A DNA stretch of 64,000 nucleotides, taken from the NCBI GenBank assembly GCA_965221345.1, contig CBDCSD010000001.1, forward strand, positions 1,054,001 to 1,118,000, written 5' to 3'. Under the pieces are notes generated by a model. It was not told where the DNA came from. It saw nothing but the letters and a program-made list of their open reading frames with translations, and did not search any database. Below, in pieces: positions 34,949-43,697 of the stretch. Position 1 is the first letter of the stretch, and the number at the start of each line of letters is the position of its first letter. The DNA comes from Bin5 sp965221345 (lineage in GTDB: Bacteria; Chloroflexota; Anaerolineae; Caldilineales; Caldilineaceae). Made by a program: the position numbers and the translations under genes.

Positions 34949-36136
34949 TCAGACGCCTGCCAACCGCAGCGCCTCCAGCGTCTCGTAGCAGGCGCCCAGC
35001 GGGTGGTAGTCGGTCTTGGAAGGCGGGCTCTTGAGATCGTCGTATTTCTGATTGTTGGCATCCAGGATCCGGTACCATCCGCCGTACTCGTGATCGACGA
35101 AATGCTTGTCGGAGTAGGTCCATGCCTTGTCGTACCAATCCCAATAGCTGTCATCGCCGGTGCGCAGCGCCAACGCCGCCGCGGCCGCAAATGTTTCCGA
35201 CAGCACCCAGTAGTAGCGGTCGCGGTCGAGGATGGTGCCGTCCGGCGCGAAGGTGTAGTGCATGCCGCCGTTCTCGTCGTCCCAGCTTTTCTCGAGCGCG
35301 ACGTCGAAGAGGTGGCGGGCGCGCGGCAGCATCCACTCCTCCGGCCGGTAGCGTTCCAGGATCAGCAGCAGCTTGGACCACTCGGTGAAGTGGCCGGGCA
35401 GGTAACCGTAGGGCTTGAACAGGTTCTGGGGATCGTCCTTGTTGTAGTCCCAGTCATGGCTCCAGTCGGTGCGGTAATGTTCCCAGACGAGCCCGTCCGC
35501 CTTATCTGCCATGTCGACGCAGATGCGCCGCGCCAGCAGGTGGGCGCGGTCAAGGTAACGGGATTCGCTGGTTGCCTCGTACGCGCAGAGCATCGCCTCG
35601 CACATGTGCATGTTGGCGTTCTGGCCGCGGTAGGGATCGATCGCGTTCCAGTCGCCGTCAGCGATCAGGTCGGCATAGAGCTGCGCGTCCGGCTCCCAGA
35701 AGCGCGTTTCCAGCAGTTCGTAAACTTCTGAGGCGAACGCGGCCGCGCCGTCAACCCCGGCCTTGGCCGCGGCCGCCGCCGCCAGCAGCACGAAGGCGTG
35801 CCCGTAGCAGTGGCGGTCACCGTCCTCCACCTCCCGGCCATGCAGCACCCACGCGAATCCGCCGTCAGCCTGCCGGTGCATTTCCTGGAGACAGCGCAGC
35901 CCATGCGCGGCCGCGTCCCGGTAGGCAGGCTCCTCCAGCGCCAGTGACGCCATCGAGTAGCAGTAAACAAACCGGCAGGTACCTACCAGGTGCTTAGTCA
36001 TGCGGTCAAAGACCGAGCCGTCGTCGCGCATCTGGTTGACGAAGCCACCGTACTCTTCGTCGATACAGGTGGGATGGTAAAAGGCGACGATACTGCCAAT
36101 GTGATTTCGCAGGAAGTCGGCATCACGGTATGACAT
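34949..36136 (-). CDS. N-acylglucosamine 2-epimerase (AGE) family protein
   Basis: A 395-residue (alpha/alpha)6-barrel protein of the AGE / cellobiose 2-epimerase family, which interconverts C2 epimers of free or N-acyl sugars. Conserved segments are FYHPTCIDEEYGGFVNQM near the start, HLVGTCRFVYCYSMA, GFAWVLHGREVEDGDRHCYGHAF with catalytic-type histidines, and HDWDYNKDDPQNLFKPYGYLPGH with further active-site residues. Start: ATG at 36134-36136 with AGGAGAAAC upstream. It follows the esterase gene by 56 bp and is probably co-transcribed with it. The exact sugar is unknown. Confidence 0.9.
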   Translation of the reverse strand: MSYRDADFLRNHIGSIVAFYHPTCIDEEYGGFVNQMRDDGSVFDRMTKHLVGTCRFVYCYSMASLALEEPAYRDAAAHGLRCLQEMHRQADGGFAWVLHGREVEDGDRHCYGHAFVLLAAAAAAKAGVDGAAAFASEVYELLETRFWEPDAQLYADLIADGDWNAIDPYRGQNANMHMCEAMLCAYEATSESRYLDRAHLLARRICVDMADKADGLVWEHYRTDWSHDWDYNKDDPQNLFKPYGYLPGHFTEWSKLLLILERYRPEEWMLPRARHLFDVALEKSWDDENGGMHYTFAPDGTILDRDRYYWVLSETFAAAAALALRTGDDSYWDWYDKAWTYSDKHFVDHEYGGWYRILDANNQKYDDLKSPPSKTDYHPLGACYETLEALRLAGV

Positions 36137-36192
36137 CTCTGTTTCTCCTATCTGCGTGTTTGCGGTAGGGTCCCCGGCACTGGAAGCCTCCC

Positions 36193-38130
36193 TCAAATCC
36201 AAGGTCCCCAGGGATCACATTTCTGCAGCCGTTCACCCAGAGCGGCGTAAATATCGGGCAAGTCGAAGGTCGCCAGGCAGTTCTCTAACATGGTCGAGAA
36301 AGGCCAGTTGTGCAAGGGGTTGTCGATCAGCAACTGGTAGCTCGGCAGATAGTGGACAAGCTCACATGTCGGCTGAGAAGCGTGCAAAAGAGCAGCCAGC
36401 GCGACCGGTACCGAGCCGACGCCGCGGCCAATCAGATGTACCTCTGCGCCGCCGTCCACCAGGCAGTCGATCGTGCGTATCAGGTCCAGCATCCGGCGTC
36501 CAAGATAACTCTCGCCCATCATGCTGCCAAAGCTGGCATAGAGATAGTCGGCCCCGTAGGGTTCGAGCAGGTCGCTGGAACCGCAGGACGCGGGGAAGCT
36601 CTGGCCTGTCCCGCGCAGGTCGGCGGCCAGTATGCGCTGCCCCTCGCTCAGACTCCGCTGCAGCCAGGGCAGCGTGGCGCAATCCTCTTCGCTGGAAAGA
36701 TGGCCGGCGTATAGAGAGACGGGCCCCCGCGGCCGGCGGCACTGGTTTTCCAGGTCGCCGAACATGGTCAGTATGACCTGAATGCCCGGTTCGCTTTCCA
36801 CTGCGAATTGATAGCCCTTTCCAGTCGCTGCGTCCTGCCCGCCGCTGCGCCGCAGGTAGCGGAAGTGGGGCGCCGTGTCCGGCGCCTGTATCTGTAAGAG
36901 CCTGCTTACAGCTTCCTGTAGGCCCGAGTATTCAAGGAGGGGGCGTTGCGCTATCAGTTCTTTGGCCCGCGCTTGCGTGAAGCCGAAGATCTTTTTACTG
37001 CCGAACGGGACCACCTCCCCTTCGGCGGCGTTGAGCTGCGTCTCCGCGATCTCCTCCATAGGAGCTTCCTGGCACTCGACGTCCAGCCCGGCATGTTTGA
37101 TGAAGAAGCCGTACATCGCTTCGCGTGCATGTTTGTGAAAGCCGTGATCAAGGTGGCCGACGCTGATTTCAGCGGAATCAGGCGAACCCAGCAGGGTATG
37201 GATCTTTTTCACTTCGGCGTGCGCCTGGCGCGCGCCGCGCAGGTCGAAATAGCAGTTTTCCTCGGCCAGTATCATCGTGGGACGCGGCGCATAGGCCAGC
37301 AGCAGGTCTGCTTCGTCCAGGCCAAACGCCAGCGCCCGCGGCGGGTTCTGTTCGGCGTCAGCCGGCAGTTCATTTTCGAGGTTGCACAGCCAGCTGGTGA
37401 TGAAGCAGTCCGGCGCCGCCATCGTGATGCGCGGGTCGAGGGCCGTCAACTGTGTGGTCTGGGTTCCGCCGCCGGAGCAGCCGGTGACGCCGACTCGGCT
37501 CGTGTCCGTCTCCGGCCGCTCCAGCAGATAGTCGAGGCCGCGGATGGCATCCCAGGCGAACCAACTGCCAATAAAGTCGCCGGTCAGCAACATGCGGTTG
37601 CCGATCATATTGTGGGCAACCGTCGAGCGGGGGCCTGATTCCCCTTCGGGCACGCCCTCCTCGGCGTAGAACTGGCGCCGCTCGCCCTGCGAAACGGGGT
37701 CTACAATCAGGACGGCGAAGCCCTTGCTGGCCAGCCCGCGGGCGAAGAACTGGTAGGGCCCATAAGCTTTTCCGTTTTCGGAATGGCCGCAAAGCCCGAG
37801 GACGCAGGGCAGTTCGGCGTCAAAATGCGCCGGCAAGAAAAGGTTTGCGCTGACGAGAAAACCGGGCCGGCTCTCATAGACGATCTTTTCCAGGCGGATT
37901 TCTCCGAGATCCGACGTACCCGTTGTCCGCGCATTGAGGTCTGTTCTGGCTGGCAATGCGGGGAAGCAGCGCGCAGCCTTCGCGCGCACGTCGTCCACGT
38001 ATGCCTGGGCCGCCGCCCGCGTCTGGATGGCGGCCAGCCTGTCGGCCCGCTCCTGCAAAATTCTGCGTACGCGGCCGACCGTGTACTCGTGGACCATATG
38101 GCCGTAACGATTATTGTGCATAGATTGCAT
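36193..38130 (-). CDS. Two-domain alpha/beta hydrolase (acetylxylan esterase-like)
   Basis: A 645-residue protein. The first 350 residues look like a large esterase: FAVLIVDPVSQGERRQF, the nucleophile elbow GVTGCSGGGTQ (Ser219), and GHLDHGFHKHAREAMYGF with the likely catalytic histidine. Residues about 440-640 form a second alpha/beta-hydrolase-like half (LAADLRGTGQSFPAS, HLIGRGVGSVPVALAALL), in which the elbow reads GRGVGS and lacks the nucleophile serine at the usual place. So one half is probably catalytic and the other structural. No signal peptide is visible. The role is probably de-acylation of a sugar or glycan handled with the AGE-family epimerase. Confidence 0.75.
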   Translation of the reverse strand: MQSMHNNRYGHMVHEYTVGRVRRILQERADRLAAIQTRAAAQAYVDDVRAKAARCFPALPARTDLNARTTGTSDLGEIRLEKIVYESRPGFLVSANLFLPAHFDAELPCVLGLCGHSENGKAYGPYQFFARGLASKGFAVLIVDPVSQGERRQFYAEEGVPEGESGPRSTVAHNMIGNRMLLTGDFIGSWFAWDAIRGLDYLLERPETDTSRVGVTGCSGGGTQTTQLTALDPRITMAAPDCFITSWLCNLENELPADAEQNPPRALAFGLDEADLLLAYAPRPTMILAEENCYFDLRGARQAHAEVKKIHTLLGSPDSAEISVGHLDHGFHKHAREAMYGFFIKHAGLDVECQEAPMEEIAETQLNAAEGEVVPFGSKKIFGFTQARAKELIAQRPLLEYSGLQEAVSRLLQIQAPDTAPHFRYLRRSGGQDAATGKGYQFAVESEPGIQVILTMFGDLENQCRRPRGPVSLYAGHLSSEEDCATLPWLQRSLSEGQRILAADLRGTGQSFPASCGSSDLLEPYGADYLYASFGSMMGESYLGRRMLDLIRTIDCLVDGGAEVHLIGRGVGSVPVALAALLHASQPTCELVHYLPSYQLLIDNPLHNWPFSTMLENCLATFDLPDIYAALGERLQKCDPWGPWI

Positions 38131-38460
38131 CCTATGGAGTGTAAAGTTGAAAACAGTTTATCCCTCAATGCCGCTCATCGCAACCCCTTGAACGAGCTTC
38201 TCCTTCCAGAACTCTGTCGCGATCAAGCCGGCAATAGCACGATGATCGAGGCAGACTGGCCAAGTAAAAAAATGTCAGGAAGGAGCGGCAAACCAAGTGA
38301 AGTTTGAGCTATAGACCGGCTCTAGGAAGTTGCGACGGTAACCGCGACCCATGGTATGGCCCCCCCAGTCTGGATTTCAAGCTAGTAAAGAATGGACTGT
38401 AGAGATGTCCAGGGCAATTGCATCAAATTGGGACAAACCCACGTGAGGCTGCCTGAATCG

Positions 38461-38840
38461 GGTAGGGGCGCCCCTTGTGGGCGCCCTTCTCAGGGCAAAA
38501 CGCCGAGAGAAGACAATAGGTAGGGGCACCCCTTGTGGGTGCCCTTTACAAGGCAAAACGCCGAGAGAAGACAATAGGTAGGGGCACCCCTTGTGGGTGC
38601 CCTTTACAAGGCAAAACGCCGAGAGAAGACAATAGGTAGGGGCACCCCTTGTGAGTGCCCTTTACAAGGCAAAACGCCGAGAGAAGACAATAGGTAGGGG
38701 CACCCCTTGTGGGTGCCCTTCTCTAGGCATAGCGCCGAGAGAAGACAATAGGTAGGGGGCACCCCTTGTGGGTGCCCTTCTCTAGGCAAAACGCCGAGAG
38801 AAGACAATAGGTAGGGGGCACCCCTTGTGGGTGCCCTTCG
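38461..38840. repeat. Tandem array of about seven 58-bp hairpin-containing units
   Basis: Six full units (start positions 38461, 38519, 38577, 38635, 38693, 38751) and one partial unit (38810-38840). Each unit begins GGTAGGGGCACCCCTTGTGG and ends CGAGAGAAGACAATA. The first part folds as a stem of GGGCACCC with GGGTGCCC around a short CTTGT loop. Units 2 to 4 are nearly identical; units 1, 5, 6 and 7 carry a few changes, and unit 6 is 59 bp. There are no spacers, so it is not a CRISPR array. Confidence 0.92.
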
Positions 38841-38899
38841 TCGGCTATTTTGGCGTCCGAATTAAGATGCGTTTGCCCTGTAGAGGTGTCCCGGCACCA

Positions 38900-38928
38900 T
38901 TGACCAGGTCCGATTTACGCGGTATAAA
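38900..38928 (+). promoter_or_regulatory. Sigma70-like promoter of the first DUF4058 gene
   Basis: On the plus strand, -35 TTGACC (38900-38905) and -10 TATAAA (38923-38928) are 17 bp apart. Transcription would start near 38935, leaving a 30-nt leader before the start codon at 38965. Confidence 0.65.
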
Positions 38929-38964
38929 TGGGGCAATCCCTGCATGAATGAGAAGGAGATCGGT

Positions 38965-39654
38965 ATGCCAAGCCCCTTCCCCGGCATGGACCCATACTTG
39001 GAGCACGACGGACGCTGGTCGGACTTACGCCAGCGCCTGATAGTCTATATTTCTGAATCGCTTCGACCTCAACTGAGGCCGAAGTACATTGCACAAATTG
39101 ACGTGAGGATTGAACATAGACCACAGGGCAAGGGGGAAGAACGACGGATTCCCTATCTTCGAATTGTCAATCTCCCATCTGGGGACGCGGTCACAATGAT
39201 TGAGGTACTGGGTCCAGCCAATAAGCAGGGGAGCGGAAGAGACCGGTATTTCCAACTGCAGGACAAACTGCTCAACTTGCCGGTCAACCTGGTCGAAATC
39301 GATCTTCTGTCGAGGCCCACCACAACCTCTGCCCGCTTTTCAGAGTTGCACTCCCCCCATGACTGGCGATACAACATTTGCATCAATCGCCCTCAAAAGC
39401 ATAGGGGTGTGGAAGTCTACGCGATTCCCCTGAGAGACCGGCTTCCGCGCTGCAAGATTCCCCTGCTACCGGAAGATGATGACGCTGTGCTGGACCTGCC
39501 TGCCATTCTTGCGCGCTGTTACGAGGTCGGCGGCTATTACCTGCTGCTTGACTACAGCAAACCGCCGCCGGTCCCGTTGAGCAAGGCCGAGGAAGAGTGG
39601 ATGGAAGCGTTGCTCCTGGAAAAGGGCTTGAGAAATAGGCCTGTTCAGCAATAG
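38965..39654 (+). CDS. DUF4058 family protein, copy 1 (internal deletion)
   Basis: A 229-residue protein starting at the ATG at 38965-38967 (MPSPFPGMDPYLE), with AAGGAGAT upstream; an in-frame ATG seven codons earlier is less likely. The MPSPFPGMDPYLE start is the hallmark of DUF4058, a family of unknown function. Compared with copy 2 it lacks about 40 residues after position 52, where copy 2 has the VPDVLVV region. The last 60 residues are almost identical to copy 2 (RCKIPLLPEDDDAVLDLPAI). Whether the shorter form is active is unknown. Confidence 0.85.
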   Translation: MPSPFPGMDPYLEHDGRWSDLRQRLIVYISESLRPQLRPKYIAQIDVRIEHRPQGKGEERRIPYLRIVNLPSGDAVTMIEVLGPANKQGSGRDRYFQLQDKLLNLPVNLVEIDLLSRPTTTSARFSELHSPHDWRYNICINRPQKHRGVEVYAIPLRDRLPRCKIPLLPEDDDAVLDLPAILARCYEVGGYYLLLDYSKPPPVPLSKAEEEWMEALLLEKGLRNRPVQQ

Positions 39655-39884
39655 GTTCGAGATGAAATCTCAAAACGTTGTCAAGATGCTCTGCTTTCAA
39701 TTCAACCACCAGCGGATTCCTGAAGGAATAAGAATATTCATTCGTTCATGATTCGGAAGCGGCCAAGCCATGTCAATGACGTCGAACTGGGGCGGAGAGA
39801 AGGGTCCCTGCGTTTTCATTGCACGTTATCGGGTCGTGCGACCCAACAGACATTTCAAATGGCAAGAGCGTACAGGAGATAAGT

Positions 39885-40682
39885 ATGCCTAGTCCTTTCC
39901 CCGGTATGGACCCATACTTGGAAAAACGCTCAATTTGGCCTGGCCTGCATCTGCGCTTGCTCTACAATATCTCAGAGGCTCTTCAACAGCAGGTGCGCCC
40001 CAAATACATCGCCAACATTGGGGAACGGATTGAACTTGAGACTCTGAATAAGGTTTATGTTCCGGACGTCCTGGTAGTCGGGCCGTCCCGAGAACTGGCG
40101 GAGACGCGAATTTCTTCGGGCGCGCTCGTTGCCGACGAACCACAGACAATTAGTGTTTTGGATGAAGAGCGCCGCGTTCCCTATCTTGAAATTATCTATC
40201 GCGAGACGGGTGATGTGGTCACGGTGATAGAAGTATTGAGTCCAACCAATAAGGAAGGCAGAGGGCGAGATCAGTATCTTGAGAAGCAGGATGAACTGCT
40301 CAGTTCACCGGTCAATCTGGTTGAGCTCGATCTCCTGTCAGGGCAGCCTGCGACTTTTGCCCGTCTCTTCGACATTAATGCCCCCCATGACTGGCGTTAC
40401 ATCATCAGCGCTAGCCGCCCCCAGCGGCGCAATCAGGTGGAAGTCTACGCGATCCCGCTGAGAAACCGGCTTCCGCGCTGCAAGATTCCCCTGCTACCTG
40501 AAGATGATGACGCTGTGCTGGACCTGCCTGCCATTCTTGTGCGCTGTTACGAAGTCGGCGGCTATGACCTGCTTCTTGACTACAGCAAACCGCCGCCGGT
40601 CTCGTTGAGCAAGGCCGAGGCGGAGTGGATGGAAGCGTTGCTCCTGGAAAAGGGCTTGCGAACAGCGCCGGCGCAGCAATAG
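39885..40682 (+). CDS. DUF4058 family protein, copy 2
   Basis: A 265-residue full-length DUF4058 protein. Start: ATG at 39885-39887 with ACAGGAGATAAGT before it. It begins MPSPFPGMDPYLEKRSIWPG and contains VYVPDVLVV, the EVLSPTNKEGRGRDQYLEKQ segment and NLVELDLLSG, a pattern with acidic and basic residues reminiscent of nuclease-like folds, though no function is proven. It lies 230 bp downstream of copy 1 on the same strand; that gap holds no gene. Confidence 0.85.
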   Translation: MPSPFPGMDPYLEKRSIWPGLHLRLLYNISEALQQQVRPKYIANIGERIELETLNKVYVPDVLVVGPSRELAETRISSGALVADEPQTISVLDEERRVPYLEIIYRETGDVVTVIEVLSPTNKEGRGRDQYLEKQDELLSSPVNLVELDLLSGQPATFARLFDINAPHDWRYIISASRPQRRNQVEVYAIPLRNRLPRCKIPLLPEDDDAVLDLPAILVRCYEVGGYDLLLDYSKPPPVSLSKAEAEWMEALLLEKGLRTAPAQQ

Positions 40683-40761
40683 CCTCACGACGAATTCTCG
40701 ATACGACGACAAGTCAGTCTGTGAAAGAAGTATCCTGCCCGTTTAGGATGAGGAGATCGCC

Positions 40762-42129
40762 TTGCCTTCCGATCCAGTCTTCCCCCTCATTCAACTTCCC
40801 GCCGACTACACGTCCCAACGCGCCACGAGGCGAGTCAATCTGGCCCCCGGGCAGACTGTTGATCTCATAAGCGCCCAAGGCCCCGGCTGCGTCCGACATT
40901 TCTGGATTACCAGCACACTGCCAGATGAACTTGACATCGAAATCACATGCGATGAAGAGCAGCCGCAGGTCATAATGAGGCTGCATCAGTTCTTCGGCGT
41001 CCTGCTGGGAAAAGACCCCTATCGCATCGAGTCGGCGCCGCTCAAGCTGCTGCCCAAGAATGGCTACAACTCCTACTTCCCGCTACCGTTCCAGAATTCG
41101 TGCAGTATCACTCTGCGCAATACAGGACAGCAATCGACCTCCGTCTGGTCGATGGTCAACTGGCAGCAGTACGACGAGCGACTGTCGCTCACGCCCTACC
41201 GGTTGCACGCTCAATTCACTGAGGAGAAACCAGCACAGCCGCTCGGTACAACCCTGCTCGGCGCAATCCGAGGTAGTGGATTTGTCGCCGGCCTCTTCCA
41301 CGCAGTCCGGCGCCATGACTACCGCGACATGATCTGGCATACGGGCGGAGATACCTGGCTGATCGACGGCGAAACCAATCCCCACGTCCTGCGGGGGATC
41401 GGCAGCGAGGATCTCTTCGGCCACTCCTTCGGCATGTACCCGGACATGAGCGAATGGACAGGGGCGCCGCACGTCGTTGGCCTGAACGCCGACTGTGCTG
41501 AGGTCGTCGCCTACCGCTTTTTCGGCGCGGATAGCATAGCGTTCAAATCTTCGCTTTCGTTGCGCTTCGGCACGCGCGCCAACGACATGGAGAGCGTCCT
41601 GTACTACTACAAATCGGCGGAGAGCGACACCACTGCAGTAGAGACGCCGCAGGAATGGACACTCTCCGGGCCGTTTGACTGCCAGACATGGGACGACTTC
41701 GATCGCGCCGAGTTTCCTGAGACGCCTGCAGAAGAGTGGCCGGCCAAATGGGATTGGAGCAGGCGCAGCCTGACCGCTGTGAAGACAGCGCCGGAACTGA
41801 CCTGGATCGACTTTTGCCGCTGGTTTCGCCGCGATGCCACCGGCAACACGGGCACGCAGCCAGTCGATGCCGCCGCTTACGCCGAGACCGTCATAGCGGC
41901 CCAGTCGGAAAAGAGGGCGGTGCTGCGTATCGGTTTTGACGACTGGCTGAAAGTGTGGCTTAACGACAAGCTCATCGCCACCTCGAGGCACGACGAAGGC
42001 TTCGCGATCAGCGAAGTTCCTGTCACTCTCAATCGGGGCGAGAACAGGCTGCGTCTGAAATTGAGCAACTTCGACAACGATGAATGGCGCTGCTGGGCAT
42101 TCAGCTGTGTGATCCGGCCCGCCGATTGA
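40762..42129 (+). CDS. DUF2961 / GH172-type glycosidase
   Basis: A 455-residue protein with the DUF2961 features: GPGCVRHFWITS near residue 37 and RGIGSEDLFGHSFGMYP near 212, the latter holding the acidic residues used for catalysis in GH172. The C-terminal third ends in a jelly-roll-like domain (LRIGFDDWLKVWLNDKLIATS). The start is TTG at 40762 with GAGGAG six bases before it. It lies 80 bp after the DUF4058 genes on the same strand and faces the GH32/43-like gene. No signal peptide is present, so it acts inside the cell. It is a distant paralogue of the partial gene at 1-1448. Confidence 0.82.
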   Translation: MPSDPVFPLIQLPADYTSQRATRRVNLAPGQTVDLISAQGPGCVRHFWITSTLPDELDIEITCDEEQPQVIMRLHQFFGVLLGKDPYRIESAPLKLLPKNGYNSYFPLPFQNSCSITLRNTGQQSTSVWSMVNWQQYDERLSLTPYRLHAQFTEEKPAQPLGTTLLGAIRGSGFVAGLFHAVRRHDYRDMIWHTGGDTWLIDGETNPHVLRGIGSEDLFGHSFGMYPDMSEWTGAPHVVGLNADCAEVVAYRFFGADSIAFKSSLSLRFGTRANDMESVLYYYKSAESDTTAVETPQEWTLSGPFDCQTWDDFDRAEFPETPAEEWPAKWDWSRRSLTAVKTAPELTWIDFCRWFRRDATGNTGTQPVDAAAYAETVIAAQSEKRAVLRIGFDDWLKVWLNDKLIATSRHDEGFAISEVPVTLNRGENRLRLKLSNFDNDEWRCWAFSCVIRPAD

Positions 42130-42166
42130 ACGCCTCCCGTTTGAAGGCCCCTCGGTTGGGCGCGCC

Positions 42167-43636
42167 TTAGAGGGACATCTCCCAGACCTGCACGTTGCTG
42201 ATCGTCGCGCTGCCGGCCTCGACCGCGAAGCCCAGCCGCCCGCCCGACTTGTGGTCCATCGTGTAGCATTGGATATGCACGTCGTCGATGTAAAACTCGA
42301 CATGCGCATCGCGCAGCAGGACCCGCCAGCGCGCCGGCTGGCCAACCGAATAGCGAAACGGCTTTCTGTCCTGCGGCCTGAACGAGTAACCGTCGTAGCG
42401 CCCGACCCCCACGTGACCGTCGCTCTGCGCCAGCAGCAACGTCCCCTCGTTGGCTGCCTCCCCTTCCACGAAAATACCTGCCCCGGAGAGCGCCGCATCC
42501 GAACTATGCGGCGTCAGTTCCGCCTCCAGGATGACGCCGCGCCCGGTGTTGTACTGGACGGGCAACATGGCCAGCCCTCCCGAGTCTGCGCCCAATGTCG
42601 CTTGGCTTGTTGCCACTGTGCAGACGTCGTCTTGCAGGCCGTACAGCTGGCAGTCCTCTAGGACGACCGGCATTTCTTTGCCCTTCAACGCCTCGTTGCC
42701 AGTCCACCAGTGCAGGCTCAAAATGCCGGCGTCGTCCCGCTGCACCGACTTCAAGGGCGAGAAGTAGATATCCTCGGGGCCGGCGTGCCCGCTGCGTGGC
42801 ACCGTATGATGGTTGAGCAACAGCTCGTCACCGCAGCGGTAGAAGCGAGCGAAGTAGGTGTAAAGAATTGGGCTGCTGCTCAGGAACGGGGCCTGCTGCG
42901 GGTCCAGCTCGTACGGCCCGGACTGGCTTTCCGAGTTCAGCACGAACATGCCGCCCTCGCCCGCCGGCAGCCGCGACCGCTGCCGGGCGCCAAGCGGCGC
43001 GGCGCCCACTCCCAAAAGCATGTAGTGTCGGTCGCCGAACTTTTCCACCGCGCCGACCTCGACGCGGTCCCCCCATACGCCGGTCTCGATCACCGGCGGC
43101 GCCGCCCGAAAGTGGCGGCCGTCGTCAGATACCACGCAGCCGGCCGTGCCGCACAAACCCGCCGGACCATGTCGCGCCACCGCCGTCAAGAATCCGATGT
43201 AGCCCTCGCCTTCCTCGCGCGGCAGCGCCCAGATGCAGTCCCAACGCGGGCGGGTGAATGTCGGGTCGTCCGCGTACCAGCGCGAATCCGCCCGGCAGAT
43301 ATATTCCTCGTCCGGCAAGCGCCGCCAGTGCAACAGGTCATCCGACTCGGCAAAGAAGATCTCCTGCAAGTTGGCTCGTTCCTCAGAGAAGTTGAGCATG
43401 AACTTGTCACCGACGCGCCAGACCATGCCGGTGCCCAGCCAGACGGCATCATCCGCCTTGTGGATGATGGGGCCGTGGTCGTCGAAGTGGACGCCGTCAG
43501 TGGATACGGCCACACTCATACCGTCCCAGCGCACATCCGCGCGCGAGTTGTGCAGATAGAAGAGATAGTGTTTGCCCTCGTGGTAATAGAGCCAAGTGTC
43601 CCACATACGCGCGACGATGCTGGGTTTGAAGATCAT
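42167..43636 (-). CDS. Beta-propeller glycosidase-like protein (GH32/GH43-type) with C-terminal beta-sandwich
   Basis: A 489-residue protein. Residues 1-320 show a five-bladed-propeller pattern: MWDTWLYYHEGKHYLFYLHN in blade 1, WLGTGMVWRVGDKFMLNFSE, RWYADDPTF, and EVGAVEKFGDRHYMLLG. This is the clan that includes GH32, GH43, GH62 and GH68. Residues about 365-489 form a concanavalin-like beta-sandwich (WRVLLRDAHVEFYIDDVHIQ), as in GH32 enzymes. No signal peptide is seen. The start ATG has AAAGGAACTGAAA before it. It ends the sugar ABC operon 3 region, 62 bp after the permease stop, and probably acts on the sugar taken up by it. Confidence 0.72.
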   Translation of the reverse strand: MIFKPSIVARMWDTWLYYHEGKHYLFYLHNSRADVRWDGMSVAVSTDGVHFDDHGPIIHKADDAVWLGTGMVWRVGDKFMLNFSEERANLQEIFFAESDDLLHWRRLPDEEYICRADSRWYADDPTFTRPRWDCIWALPREEGEGYIGFLTAVARHGPAGLCGTAGCVVSDDGRHFRAAPPVIETGVWGDRVEVGAVEKFGDRHYMLLGVGAAPLGARQRSRLPAGEGGMFVLNSESQSGPYELDPQQAPFLSSSPILYTYFARFYRCGDELLLNHHTVPRSGHAGPEDIYFSPLKSVQRDDAGILSLHWWTGNEALKGKEMPVVLEDCQLYGLQDDVCTVATSQATLGADSGGLAMLPVQYNTGRGVILEAELTPHSSDAALSGAGIFVEGEAANEGTLLLAQSDGHVGVGRYDGYSFRPQDRKPFRYSVGQPARWRVLLRDAHVEFYIDDVHIQCYTMDHKSGGRLGFAVEAGSATISNVQVWEMSL

Positions 43637-43697
43637 TTTCAGTTCCTTTCCGACGGGAATTGACAGCGGCCAGTGAGCAAGGGGCGAACATTCGTGG

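Larger units (their letters stand above)
38131..38964. other. Divergent intergenic region with hairpin repeat array
   Basis: This 834-bp gap separates the minus-strand esterase gene from the plus-strand DUF4058 gene. It contains the 58-bp repeat array (38461-38840) and the DUF4058 promoter (38900-38928). From 38131 to 38460 no gene is seen. Confidence 0.6.

Noticed and set aside
38461..38840. CRISPR array
   Set aside because: Units follow each other directly without unique spacers, and no cas gene is nearby.
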